From contig JAEZIB010000050.1 in NCBI GenBank assembly GCA_023416275.1, positions 1 to 57,596 on the forward strand: a stretch of 57,596 nt of DNA, in the 5' to 3' direction. This DNA comes from Bacillota bacterium. Its GTDB lineage: Bacteria > Bacillota > Clostridia > Acetivibrionales > DSM-1351. Position 1 is the first letter of the stretch; every line of letters starts with the position of its first letter. Position numbers and translations under genes: made by a program. Below are positions 8,991-17,344 of this stretch, in pieces. The notes below the pieces were generated by a model. It was not told the origin of the DNA. It ran no database searches and worked only from the letters and a program-made list of their open reading frames with translations.

Positions 8991-9010
8991 ATATTAGAAA
9001 ATTCTAATAT
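8991..9010. promoter_or_regulatory. Candidate ArsR operator
   Basis: Perfect 9-2-9 palindrome ATATTAGAA-AA-TTCTAATAT placed directly after the -10 box. ArsR/SmtB repressors bind AT-rich inverted repeats overlapping the transcription start. The assignment to this ArsR is inference from position. Confidence 0.55.
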
Positions 9011-9290
9011 AACGAGGCGGAAAATATCCCCAACTTCTATAAGTGGGCGAGTAACGCTTTGGTTTTCAAGCGGTGAGAATATCTCGCCTCGCTTACATGC
9101 CGCTGAATGTAATAGCTCGAAAATTGCGAAGTTTACATTTCGCACATTCATCGTTCTCTTCGCATATCAAGAAGCTGCGAGCAGCTTTTTGTGGATTTGA
9201 ACACAAGGTGCATTTTCGAGCACAAAAACCACAAGTGGTTTTTGACGGTGTATAAAATCGAAAATTTTCATTTTGAATCTAGGCGTTATA
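9008..9290 (+). mobile_element. MITE-like repeat, copy 2, with inserted leader-like module
   Basis: Left end TATAACGAGGCGGAAAATAT and right end GAATCTAGGCGTTATA match the repeat family. This copy is ~280 bp because it contains an extra ~145 bp segment (about 9111-9257). That segment has CTCGAAAAT...ATTTTCGAG flanks and the palindrome AAAAACCACAAGTGGTTTTT, both also seen in the structured leaders of this window. It lies between the ars promoter/operator and arsR. Confidence 0.82.
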
Positions 9291-9311
9291 ATAAAAATTA
9301 GAGGTGTACTT

Positions 9312-9626
9312 ATGTCAAATATGGGAAGTCAACTAATTTCAAATGTATTTAAAGCCCTGGCACATCCTACAAGAATTCAAATAGTAAAGCTTTTAATGGA
9401 AGGGGAGCTGTGTGTATGTGATATTCTTCCAAATATAGATTCTGAGCAATCAAATACCTCACAGCATCTTACAATACTCAAAAATCAAGGTATTGTTGAT
9501 AGTAGAAAGGATGGAGCAAAGGTCATATATTCAATTAAGCATGCAGAAGTAAAAGAGCTTATTCATCTTGCTGAAGCAATTATTCTTAAGCAGATTGAAG
9601 AAACTAAGACTTTGTTTTCAAAATAG
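9312..9626 (+). CDS. arsR: ArsR-family arsenic-responsive repressor
   Basis: 104-residue winged-helix repressor. I start it at ATG 9312 (TAGAGGTG upstream); an earlier in-frame Met at 9273 lies inside the repeat. The sequence ELCVCD (residues 32-37, Cys34 and Cys36) is the classical As(III)-binding motif of ArsR in helix 3. The recognition helix region SNTSQHLTILKNQGIV follows. It heads an operon of arsenic and thiol-redox genes and should derepress it when arsenite binds. A MITE-like repeat occupies its 5' untranslated region. Confidence 0.92.
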   Translation: MSNMGSQLISNVFKALAHPTRIQIVKLLMEGELCVCDILPNIDSEQSNTSQHLTILKNQGIVDSRKDGAKVIYSIKHAEVKELIHLAEAIILKQIEETKTLFSK

Positions 9627-9660
9627 ATATTGAATTTGTTTTTTACTCAAACTTCGAACA

Positions 9661-9720
9661 TAAAAATCTATTGGTGCGGTAGAATTATCAATGGTTTAAA
9701 AATAAGTTTGAGTTATTAAT
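9661..9720 (-). repeat. Short dispersed repeat, diverged inverted copy
   Basis: Contains AAAAATCTATT...ATTATCAATGGTTT, the reverse complement of the core shared by the copies at 12479, 37558 and 49601, plus the trailing GTTTGAGTTATTAAT. The match is partial. Confidence 0.35.
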
Positions 9721-9760
9721 ATATATTGCTGTATGAATAAAAGATGTAGGAGATGATTTT

Positions 9761-10765
9761 TTGTTTGTGTTTGAATGGCTAAACAATCAACTGTTAAAAA
9801 TGGATTGGCTAAGGGATTTGGTTACTTTACTAGTACAAAATGTTTTTGGATTAGATATTAACAGTAAGCTTGGCGGCAGTATTCACTTTTTCATATACGA
9901 TGTTATAAAAATATTTATACTTCTTTCAGTGCTTATTTTTTCAATCTCATATATACAAAGCTATTTTCCACCTGAGAGGACAAAGAAAATCTTAGGAGGC
10001 TTTAAGGGGATAAAGGCAAATATATTTGGTGCGTTGCTAGGAACTGTCACACCATTTTGCTCCTGTTCATCCATACCTTTATTTATAGGCTTTACAAGTG
10101 CTGGACTTCCTATTGGTGTAACCTTTTCTTTCTTAATATCTTCACCTCTTGTAGATTTAGCGTCTGTTATTCTGCTCGCAAGTATATTTAATTGGAAAAT
10201 TGCAATAGCCTATGTTATTGTAGGACTTATTCTTGCAGTTGTGGGTGGTACTGCTATTAGTAAGCTGAGGCTTGAAAAGTATGTAGAACCTTTTGTATAT
10301 AGCAATAAAATAATTGAACTTGAGCAGGAAGAGATGACTCGCCGTGACAGAATAGACTTTGCTAAGAGCCAAGTGCTTAACATTATAAAAAAGGTGTGGC
10401 CGTACATTATACTAGGAGTTGGAATAGGTGCTTTTATTCATAATTACCTTCCAAAATCTATCATACAAGCTTTACTGGGGGAGGATAAGTGGTACTCGGT
10501 TATTTTGGCAACTGTTGTTGGTGTACCCATGTATGCAGATATATTTGGAACGTTGCCAATTGCAGAAGCTTTAGTGGGAAAGGGAGTAGGCATTGGTACA
10601 GCTTTGTCCTTTATGATGGGTGTGACAGCACTTTCGCTACCATCTCTAATTATGCTTAAAAATGTTGTTAAGACAAAGCTATTAGCAATATTTTTCGGAA
10701 TTGTTACTGTAGGAATAATAGTAATAGGCTATATTTTCAATGCTTTTGGTTATTTATTGATGTAG
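9761..10765 (+). CDS. ArsP / YraQ-type permease (DUF318)
   Basis: 334-residue polytopic membrane protein, about eight to ten helices. The start is TTG 9761 with TAGGAG seven bases upstream; GTG 9767 is an alternative. The motif TPFCSCSSIPLFIGF is diagnostic of the DUF318/ArsP permease family, in which adjacent Cys residues bind trivalent organoarsenicals in characterised ArsP. A second family signature, GVPMYADIFGTLPIAEAL, lies near residue 245. It follows arsR by 134 bp and precedes a Cys-rich ferredoxin. In this context efflux of arsenite or methylarsenite is likely; the substrate is inferred. Confidence 0.85.
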   Translation: MFVFEWLNNQLLKMDWLRDLVTLLVQNVFGLDINSKLGGSIHFFIYDVIKIFILLSVLIFSISYIQSYFPPERTKKILGGFKGIKANIFGALLGTVTPFCSCSSIPLFIGFTSAGLPIGVTFSFLISSPLVDLASVILLASIFNWKIAIAYVIVGLILAVVGGTAISKLRLEKYVEPFVYSNKIIELEQEEMTRRDRIDFAKSQVLNIIKKVWPYIILGVGIGAFIHNYLPKSIIQALLGEDKWYSVILATVVGVPMYADIFGTLPIAEALVGKGVGIGTALSFMMGVTALSLPSLIMLKNVVKTKLLAIFFGIVTVGIIVIGYIFNAFGYLLM

Positions 10766-10811
10766 TTAGAATTTAAATATATAAAAAATAAAATCTTGGG
10801 GGGTAATTTTA

Positions 10812-11072
10812 ATGTCAAAAACTTGGTATCCTGTTATTGATTATGGAAAATGTATTGAGTGCGGTGTTTGTACGAACAAATGTAAGCACGGGGTGTACAA
10901 TTTAGAAAAAGCACCAACTCCAGTAGTTGTTAATCCAGAGGGTTGCATTCAAGGCTGTCATGGGTGTGGAAATCTTTGTCCTAATGGAGCAATCCAATAT
11001 GTAGGTGAACAAAATGCTGATAATGGAAATTGCTGCTGTTCATGCGGCGGTGAGAGTGAAGGAGAGTGCTAA
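10812..11072 (+). CDS. Ferredoxin-like protein with Cys-rich tail
   Basis: 86 residues with two 4Fe-4S-type Cys sets (CIECGVCTNKC and CIQGCHGCGNLCPNG). An extra C-terminal tail, NCCCSCGGESEGEC, could bind soft metals or arsenite. ATG 10812 is preceded by GGGGGG. Its stop overlaps the next start (TAATG). Electron transfer to the thiol-disulfide genes downstream is plausible but unproven; the spacing in the second cluster is unusual. Confidence 0.8.
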   Translation: MSKTWYPVIDYGKCIECGVCTNKCKHGVYNLEKAPTPVVVNPEGCIQGCHGCGNLCPNGAIQYVGEQNADNGNCCCSCGGESEGEC

Positions 11073-11614
11073 TGAATATTGAAAATACAAAAAACAATAA
11101 AAAAACTACAGCAGTCAAAATAATTGTACCTATTCTACTTATCTGTGTTATAGCTGGTATATGGTTTGTAAAAAATAATAATAAAGACACTTCATCAGTA
11201 AATGGAGATAATTCTGATTTTGGTTTACATGTGACAGAAGAAATTAATCTTGAACAGTTAAAATCATATGGGTTGCCTATTATAATTGACTTTGGAGCAG
11301 ACTCATGTATTCCATGTAAGGAAATGGCTCCTGTTTTAAAAGAGCTAAATGCAGAACTACAGGGAAAAGCAATAATTAAGTTTGTTGATGTTTGGAAATA
11401 CCAGCACTTAGCTCAAGGATATCCTATTAATCTTATTCCCACTCAGATTTTTATTGATTCAACGGGCAAGCCATTTAACCCTAAGGATGCTGTGGCAATG
11501 AAAATGCAGCTATATAAATCGAGAGAGACTGAAGAGCATGTTTTTACTGCTCATGAAGGTGGTATTACAAAAGAGGAACTATTAAGCGCACTAAAGGAAA
11601 TGGGGATGAAATAA
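11072..11614 (+). CDS. Membrane-anchored thioredoxin-fold protein
   Basis: 180 residues. I start it at ATG 11072, which overlaps the ferredoxin stop and has GAAGGAGAG six bases upstream; an in-frame GTG at 11066 is too close to that site. One N-terminal helix (about residues 13-30) anchors an outward-facing thioredoxin domain. The active site is CIPC in GADSCIPCKEMAPVL, and the cis-proline region reads NLIPTQIFID. It is translationally coupled to the CcdA gene, which should supply electrons across the membrane. Confidence 0.9.
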   Translation: MNIENTKNNKKTTAVKIIVPILLICVIAGIWFVKNNNKDTSSVNGDNSDFGLHVTEEINLEQLKSYGLPIIIDFGADSCIPCKEMAPVLKELNAELQGKAIIKFVDVWKYQHLAQGYPINLIPTQIFIDSTGKPFNPKDAVAMKMQLYKSRETEEHVFTAHEGGITKEELLSALKEMGMK

Positions 11615-12315
11615 TGGATATTTTTATCAACCAATGGCTTGAAGTATTATCTTCTGCTATTTCAGCAAATATATGGTTAGCTCCGCTTTTAGCATTGCTT
11701 GCAGGAATACTTACTTCCGTTACTCCCTGCGCACTCACAAGCGTGCCACTTGTAATTGGCTATGTAGGAGGTACAGGACAAAAGGATACCAAAAGGGCTT
11801 TTAAGCTATCGGTAGTATTTTCATTAGGTATGGCTGCTACATTTACCATTTTAGGTACAGCCGCATCACTTCTTGGAAAACTCATGCAGGGAACTGGTTC
11901 TTGGTGGTACATACTTCTTGGGATACTTATGCTTTTAATGGCTTTGCAGACCTGGGAGATATTTAACTTTATACCTTCCACTTATGCTATTGACAAAAGC
12001 ACTAAGCGTGGTTTTATTGGAGCGTTTTTTGCGGGTGTCTTAGGTGGGTTTTTCTCATCGCCATGTGCGACTCCTGTCTTAGTTGTGTTACTTGCAATAG
12101 TGGCAAAAGGTGGAAACATGTTTTGGGGAATATTACTTTTGCTTCTGTATTCTTTGGGACATAGCTTTTTAGTAGTGATTGCAGGAACTTCTGTGGGTTT
12201 TGTACAGAATCTATCAGGAAGTCAGAAATATGGCAAAGCAAGTAAAATACTCAGAATTGTAATGGGTATATTAATAATGTTAATTGCGTTTTATATGTTT
12301 TATCTTGGATTTTAA
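11614..12315 (+). CDS. ccdA: CcdA/DsbD-family transmembrane thiol-electron carrier
   Basis: 233 residues with six hydrophobic helices. Paired Cys lie in SVTPCALTSVPL (helix 1) and FFSSPCATPVLVV (helix 4), the redox pair that moves electrons from cytoplasmic thioredoxin to extracytoplasmic partners. The start ATG overlaps the previous stop (TAATG). The pairing with the anchored thioredoxin suggests a reductive thiol relay tied to arsenic handling, not cytochrome c maturation; no cytochrome gene is nearby. Confidence 0.9.
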   Translation: MDIFINQWLEVLSSAISANIWLAPLLALLAGILTSVTPCALTSVPLVIGYVGGTGQKDTKRAFKLSVVFSLGMAATFTILGTAASLLGKLMQGTGSWWYILLGILMLLMALQTWEIFNFIPSTYAIDKSTKRGFIGAFFAGVLGGFFSSPCATPVLVVLLAIVAKGGNMFWGILLLLLYSLGHSFLVVIAGTSVGFVQNLSGSQKYGKASKILRIVMGILIMLIAFYMFYLGF

Positions 12316-12478
12316 AATTTACAAGTGTTAATTAATAAAAACTTTATCATAAAATATATAAATTTATTATTCTTATGGTATGTTAAATAACAGTGTTAGT
12401 TTAATTAACGCTTGTAATGCTGAACAGGTTTGTTTTTACTGTATAGTATTATTGCAGTTTAACAAAAAACTGTTTGTC

Positions 12479-12558
12479 AGCAACTATTTCGGCAACAAAC
12501 CATTGATAAGTTTGAACAACGATAGATTTTTTGTGTGATAAAGTTGAGTTATTAATTA
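12479..12558 (+). repeat. Short dispersed repeat (ATTGATAAGTTTGAAC type), copy 1
   Basis: About 78 bp alignable by eye to 37558-37632. Shared core: CATTGATAAGTTTGAAC, CGATAGATTTTTTGTGTG and AAAGTT. It fills the gap before the small thioredoxin gene. No reading frame is conserved. Confidence 0.6.
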
Positions 12559-12576
12559 TACGAGGAGGAATGTGCT

Positions 12577-12816
12577 ATGAAAATTAAAGTTTTGGGTCCA
12601 GGATGTAAAAATTGTGTTTTGTTAATGGAGAATACTGAAGCGGCAATAAAAGAAGCAGGAATAGAAGCAGAAATTTCAAAGGTTACAGAGGTTCAGGATA
12701 TTATGAAGTATGGCGTAATGTCAGTACCGGCTCTTGTTATTGACGAAAAGGTTGTATCCTTTGGAAGAGTTTTAAAGCCAAAGGAAATTATTAAGATTAT
12801 TGAGAAGGTAAAATAA
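12577..12816 (+). CDS. Small redox-active disulfide protein (Thioredoxin_3 family)
   Basis: 79 residues with the N-terminal motif GPGCKNC, a CxxC pair at residues 10-13, and VMSVPALVIDEKVVSFGR matching the cis-proline region of thioredoxin folds. Such mini-thioredoxins commonly lie beside ArsP or CcdA permeases and probably reduce or shuttle thiols in the cytoplasm. ATG 12577 follows CGAGGAGG. It lies 260 bp after ccdA, across a short repeat, so it may have its own promoter. Confidence 0.88.
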   Translation: MKIKVLGPGCKNCVLLMENTEAAIKEAGIEAEISKVTEVQDIMKYGVMSVPALVIDEKVVSFGRVLKPKEIIKIIEKVK

Positions 12817-12917
12817 TTTAAGAAACCATAGTCTAAAATGCTCAATAGGGAAAAGTTGAGTAATAAAAATTGCATTATTTTCAATTAAAAGCAAGTAAAG
12901 TGAAGGGAGTATATAAC

Positions 12918-14006
12918 GTGGGAGAAGATAAAAAGGCTAGACTATCATTTCTTGACAAATATTTAACACTTTGGATTTTTATAGCCATGGCTGTCGGAGT
13001 TATTGTAGGGTTTCTATGCCCGAATTTGGCAGAATCTTTAGGAGGACTTAGTACTGGTACAATATCGTGGCCAATAGCCATTGGACTTATCATAATGATG
13101 TATCCACCACTTGCTAAAGTAAAGTATGATGAGATAGGCAAAGTTTTTGAAAACAAAAAGGTTTTCTCTTTTTCATTAGTTCAGAATTGGGTAATAGGGC
13201 CAATTTTAATGTTTGCTTTAGCGATAATATTTCTTCATGATGAGCCTGGCTTTGCTACTGGACTTATTATAATTGGTCTTGCTCGTTGTATTGCTATGGT
13301 TATTGTCTGGAATACTCTTGCAAAAGGGGACAATGAATATTGTGCTGCATTGATAGCGTTAAACTCCGTATTTCAGATACTTTTATATGCTGTTTATATT
13401 TATCTGTTCGCATCCCTATTTCCTAAATGGCTGGGACTTTCGTGGGGAGGACAGGTGGTTGAGGTATCTATATGGGAGGTGGCAAAAAGTGTACTTATCT
13501 ATTTGGGAATCCCTTTTGCAGCAGGCATTATAACAAGATTTACATTAGTGAGTATAAAAACAAAGGAATGGTATGAGAAAGAATTTATTCCTAAAATATC
13601 TCCATTAGCCCTTATAGCTTTGTTATATACAATAGTTATAATGTTTATAACTAAGGGTGAGCAGATAATAAAGAATCCTCTTGATGTTCTCAGAATAGCA
13701 ATACCATTATTGCTTTACTTTGCAATTATGTTTTTTGTCAGCTTTTATATGTCCTATCGAGGTGGTTTTAAATACGATCAGACAGTAACCTTATCATTTA
13801 CTGCAGCTAGCAATAACTTTGAACTTGCTATAGCAGTTGCTGTTGCAGTGTTTGGCATATCCTCGGATGTTGCTTTTACAGCAGTTATAGGTCCTTTAGT
13901 AGAGGTGCCGGTAATGATTGCTTTAGTAAATTCTGCTTTGATATTTAAGAGAAAATACTTTGATGAAACTGGTGCTTCTAAAGCTAATAAAAGGAGAGGT
14001 AATTAA
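12918..14006 (+). CDS. acr3: ACR3-family arsenite efflux permease
   Basis: 362 residues, ten predicted helices. I start it at GTG 12918 (AAGGGAG upstream); the frame upstream of this lacks a site. The motif GLARCIAMVIVWN carries the Cys in helix 4 needed for As(III) transport in studied Acr3 proteins. The ASNNFELAIAVAVA segment carries the conserved Glu of helix 9. It exports arsenite made by the arsenate reductase whose gene starts three bases after its stop. Confidence 0.95.
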   Translation: MGEDKKARLSFLDKYLTLWIFIAMAVGVIVGFLCPNLAESLGGLSTGTISWPIAIGLIIMMYPPLAKVKYDEIGKVFENKKVFSFSLVQNWVIGPILMFALAIIFLHDEPGFATGLIIIGLARCIAMVIVWNTLAKGDNEYCAALIALNSVFQILLYAVYIYLFASLFPKWLGLSWGGQVVEVSIWEVAKSVLIYLGIPFAAGIITRFTLVSIKTKEWYEKEFIPKISPLALIALLYTIVIMFITKGEQIIKNPLDVLRIAIPLLLYFAIMFFVSFYMSYRGGFKYDQTVTLSFTAASNNFELAIAVAVAVFGISSDVAFTAVIGPLVEVPVMIALVNSALIFKRKYFDETGASKANKRRGN

Positions 14007-14009
14007 TAT

Positions 14010-14417
14010 ATGACAAATAGAATAAAGGTTGCATTTGTTTGTGTCCATAACTCGTGCCGCTCACAAATGGCAGAAGCCATATCAAAGCAAATTGCAGATG
14101 ATAGCTTTGAGGCCTATTCTGCTGGTACTGAAACAAAGCCTCAGATTAATCAAGATGCAGTAGCTGTCATTAAAGAATTATATGGCGTGGATATGAACGC
14201 TACACAAAAATCAAAATTAATATCAGATATTCCACCTGTTGATGTGGTAATTACCATGGGCTGCAATGTAAATTGTCCTTTTTTGCCCTGCAAATACAGG
14301 GAGGACTGGGGACTTGAAGACCCAACAGGCAAAGAAAAAGAAGAGTTTATTAAAGTTGCTAAACAGATAGAGGAAAAGGTATTGGAGCTGAAAAGCAGGG
14401 TGGATACTTTGATATGA
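14010..14417 (+). CDS. arsC: Thioredoxin-coupled arsenate reductase
   Basis: 135-residue low-molecular-weight phosphatase-fold enzyme that reduces arsenate to arsenite. The P-loop is CVHNSCR (Cys11, Arg17), followed by SAGTETKP and a redox segment MGCNVNCPFLPC that supplies the resolving cysteines. EDWGLEDPTG matches the DP loop. It ends the arsenic operon and uses thioredoxin-type reductants, in keeping with the two thioredoxin-fold genes upstream. Confidence 0.93.
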   Translation: MTNRIKVAFVCVHNSCRSQMAEAISKQIADDSFEAYSAGTETKPQINQDAVAVIKELYGVDMNATQKSKLISDIPPVDVVITMGCNVNCPFLPCKYREDWGLEDPTGKEKEEFIKVAKQIEEKVLELKSRVDTLI

Positions 14418-14436
14418 TAGATTGAAACAAAAGATG

Positions 14437-14491
14437 AACTCAGATATTTCTTTATCCTAACGGTCTGTGTTAGAAATGAAGAAATATCTGA
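14437..14491 (+). terminator. Hairpin after arsC
   Basis: CAGATATTTCTT pairs with AAGAAATATCTG (12 bp) around a ~25-base loop that includes smaller pairing. The following T-tract is poor, so termination strength is uncertain. Confidence 0.45.
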
Positions 14492-14531
14492 AATATTTAC
14501 AATATCACTTGGCCCAATGTTTAAAGAAATA

Positions 14532-14815
14532 TTATAGTGGAAATTCCACACTAATATTAAAACCTTTTTCACCATCGGAGCCAAAAGAAATTTTACCACC
14601 CAACTCCATAACCCTATTTTCCATATGACTAAGACCGATGCTTTTCTTTATATTCTTGCAGCCTACTCCGTCATCTATAATATACAAGGAGATAATATCG
14701 TCTGAAAATCTTAGTATTATACTAACGTATTTTGCCTTACCATGTCTGAGTGAATTTGTAAGTGCCTCCTGGCATATTCTGTAGATAGTATTATTATAGA
14801 GTTGCTTTCCGATTT
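14532..14815 (-). pseudogene. Sensor histidine kinase remnant (C-terminal ATPase domain only)
   Basis: The minus-strand frame from about 14815 to TAA at 14532 encodes about 93 residues with no start codon. It reads GKQLYNNTIYRICQEALTNS (N box of NarL-type kinases), then YIIDDGVGC (G1 box), IGLSHMENRV and GEKGFNISVEIPL to the stop. This is the final HATPase domain of an HPK7-type kinase. The frame breaks exactly where a MITE-like repeat begins, and neither the 5' part of the kinase nor the expected right end of that repeat is present. A deletion therefore seems to have joined the two. It is presumably non-functional. Confidence 0.85.
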
Positions 14816-15063
14816 ATACACCGTCAAAAACCACTTGTGGTTTTTGTGGCTCGAAAATGCACCTTGTGTTCAAATCCACAAAAAGCTGCTCGCAGCTTTT
14901 TGATATGCGAAGAGAACGATGAATGTGCGAAATGTACACTTCGCATTTTTCGAGCTATTACATCAGCGGTGTGTAAGCGAGGTGGGAGATATTCTCACCG
15001 CCTGAAGACCAAAGTGGTACCAGCTACTTATAAAAGTAGGGGACTATTTCTTGCCTCGTTATA
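14815..15063 (-). mobile_element. MITE-like repeat, copy 3, right end missing
   Basis: Reverse orientation. The left end (CTCGTTATA on the plus strand at 15056-15063) is intact, and the inserted leader-like module matches copy 2 nearly base for base. After the shared GACGGTGTATAA the usual right end (TTTCATTTTGAATCTAGGCG) is absent and kinase-remnant sequence begins instead. Confidence 0.82.
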
Positions 15064-15080
15064 ATATTCGTTTCTAAACC

Positions 15081-15116
15081 AAAAAGGCTGTCTGAAAATT
15101 ATCAGACAGCCTTTTT
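15081..15116 (-). terminator. Terminator of glnN
   Basis: AAAAAGGCTGTCTGA / TCAGACAGCCTTTTT, a 15-bp stem with a six-base loop and T-run on both strands, 38 bases past the glnN stop. Confidence 0.9.
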
Positions 15117-15154
15117 GGAAATTTTTTATTAAACATTCAAGGGAGAAGAACTTA

Positions 15155-17248
15155 TTATATATTAAATAACAGCTCTGCATATGTTGGGAATGGATAAATA
15201 CTTTTTGGAATGAGTGCTTCTAATTTGTCAGCATCAGTCCTCAGATTTTCCATTGCTAGAACAACTGATTTTGAATATTGCTCTGCTTGACTTAGAATGT
15301 CAGTAGTATCATCAGTAGCTTTATTCAAGGCTTTTTTAAGTGCTGCAATATTTGAAGTAAAGGAGCTTAACACGGATGAAAGCTCTTTAAGGGCAGTCGA
15401 TTGAGCAGAAATTTCTACTGGCATACCTGTTGTTTTTACGGCATTAATAGTATCAGCTAACTCCTTGCTGTATATAAATGAAGAGGGAAGAATCTCAGTT
15501 TTAGACATTGAAAGCATAGTCAACGCTTCAATGTTAATAGTTTTAATATAGTTCTCAAGAAGTATTTCGTACCTTGATTCAATTTCAGATTTGCTTAATA
15601 CTCCATGTTTAACAAATACTGCCACATTTTTATCTTTTATAAAGGTTGGAATACATTCAACTGTTGACTTGAGGTTCATTAGTCCTCTGCGTTCTGCCTC
15701 TTCAACCCATTCTTCTGAATAGTTGTTTCCATTGAAAATGATACGTTTGTGATTCTTTACTGTGTCTGAGATTAAAGCACCTATTTCAGCAGAAAGATCG
15801 CTAGAAGCTTCAAGCTTATCTGCAAATTGCTGTAGGACTTCAGCAACAATAGTATTTAATACAAAGTTGCAGCCTGCAATTGAAGCAGAAGAGCCTAACA
15901 TTCTAAATTCGAACTTATTGCCAGTAAATGCAAAAGGTGATGTTCTGTTACGGTCTGTAGTATCTTTTGGAAGATTTGGCAGACAAGCTACTCCTGTTTC
16001 AAGGATACTATTATAGTTCCTTTCCTTTGCCTTTCCATTCTCCATTTGAAGAAGAATATCTGTTAGCTGATCCCCTAAAAATATAGAAACGATAGCAGGA
16101 GGCGCTTCATTTGCACCAAGTCTGTGGTCATTTCCTGCTGAAGCTACTGACAAACGTAATAAATCCTGATAATCATCAACAGCTTTGATAACAGCACAAA
16201 GGAAAACTAAAAATTGAGTGTTATCATGTGGTGTAGAGCCCGGTTCTAACAGGTTTTGACCCTCATTTGTGGACATAGACCAGTTGTTGTGCTTTCCTGA
16301 ACCGTTAACACCTGCAAAGGGCTTTTCGTGTAGCAAGCAAGTTAGATTATGCTTGATAGCTACCTTTTGCATTATTTCCATGGTCAATTGATTATGATCG
16401 GTTGCAATATTTGAAGTTGTAAAAATCGGTGCAAGCTCGTGCTGTGCAGGAGCAACTTCATTGTGCTTGGTTTTAGCTGCAATACCAAGCTTCCATAACT
16501 CGGTATCTAAATCTTTCATATAGTTGGATACTCTTTCCTTAATGTTTCCGAAATAGTGGTCTTCTAATTCCTGACCCTTTGGCGGTTTAGCACCAAATAA
16601 AGTCCTACCTGTGAAAATTAAGTCTTTGCGTTTACTCCATAAATCCCTGTCAACCAAGAAGTACTCCTGTTCAGGTCCTACGGTAGTAGTTACTCTTGTA
16701 GCAGAGCTTCCAAATAGCTTCAATATTCTCAAAGCTTGCTTGTTTAGTGCTTCCATTGAGCGCAATAGAGGTGTTTTTTTATCAAGAACTTCGCCTGTGT
16801 AGGAACAGAATGCAGTTGGAATATACAGAGTTCCCCCCTTGACAAAAGCTGGGGAAGTGCAATCCCAAGCAGTATAACCTCTTGCCTCAAAAGTAGCTCT
16901 TAAGCCGCCTGATGGGAAAGAAGATGCATCAGGCTCACCCTTAACTAAGTCCTTGCCAGTAAACTCCAAAATTACTTTTCCATCATCAGTAGGTGAAATA
17001 AAGGAATCGTGTTTTTCAGCAGTAATACCTGTCATTGGCTGAAACCAATGTGTAAAGTGAGTTGCTCCTTTTTCAATTGCCCAGTCCTTCATAGCACTGG
17101 CTACAACTTCTGCAACAGACTCATCAAGAGCCAAACCCTCATCAATAGTTTTCTTAAGTGACTTGTAAGTAACTTTAGGAAGACGAGCGCGCATTGTTGC
17201 AAAGTTAAATACATTACATCCATAAAATTCAGTAACATGGTTTTCCAT
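15155..17248 (-). CDS. glnN: Glutamine synthetase type III
   Basis: 697 residues, the length of GSIII, not GSI (~445). It makes glutamine from glutamate, ammonia and ATP. Visible GSIII features include TAFCSYTGEVLDKKTPLLRS, GPEQEYFLVD (metal-binding Glu), AKTKHNEVAPAQHELAPIF, HEKPFAGVNGSGKHNNWSM and RLGANEAPPAI. ATG 17248 is preceded by AGGAGGGG. It follows aspS on the same strand but has its own promoter in the aspS 3' end and an ANTAR-type leader. A second glutamine synthetase of type I is encoded at 28628. Confidence 0.97.
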   Translation of the reverse strand: MENHVTEFYGCNVFNFATMRARLPKVTYKSLKKTIDEGLALDESVAEVVASAMKDWAIEKGATHFTHWFQPMTGITAEKHDSFISPTDDGKVILEFTGKDLVKGEPDASSFPSGGLRATFEARGYTAWDCTSPAFVKGGTLYIPTAFCSYTGEVLDKKTPLLRSMEALNKQALRILKLFGSSATRVTTTVGPEQEYFLVDRDLWSKRKDLIFTGRTLFGAKPPKGQELEDHYFGNIKERVSNYMKDLDTELWKLGIAAKTKHNEVAPAQHELAPIFTTSNIATDHNQLTMEIMQKVAIKHNLTCLLHEKPFAGVNGSGKHNNWSMSTNEGQNLLEPGSTPHDNTQFLVFLCAVIKAVDDYQDLLRLSVASAGNDHRLGANEAPPAIVSIFLGDQLTDILLQMENGKAKERNYNSILETGVACLPNLPKDTTDRNRTSPFAFTGNKFEFRMLGSSASIAGCNFVLNTIVAEVLQQFADKLEASSDLSAEIGALISDTVKNHKRIIFNGNNYSEEWVEEAERRGLMNLKSTVECIPTFIKDKNVAVFVKHGVLSKSEIESRYEILLENYIKTINIEALTMLSMSKTEILPSSFIYSKELADTINAVKTTGMPVEISAQSTALKELSSVLSSFTSNIAALKKALNKATDDTTDILSQAEQYSKSVVLAMENLRTDADKLEALIPKSIYPFPTYAELLFNI

Positions 17249-17344
17249 AGTAACCCCTCCTTATTTGTAAAAAAAAAGTTTGTTAAAAAGTATCAGACTA
17301 AATATTGTCTGTAATTAATTTGATTTCTTTGTTGTTTTTATTAA

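Noticed and set aside
9073..9255. 60-codon ORF
   Set aside because: Lies wholly inside MITE copy 2 and is not kept in the other copies.
14150..14599. Minus-strand 149-codon ORF antisense to arsC
   Set aside because: arsC is clearly coding on the plus strand. The kinase remnant just to its right is in a different minus-strand frame.
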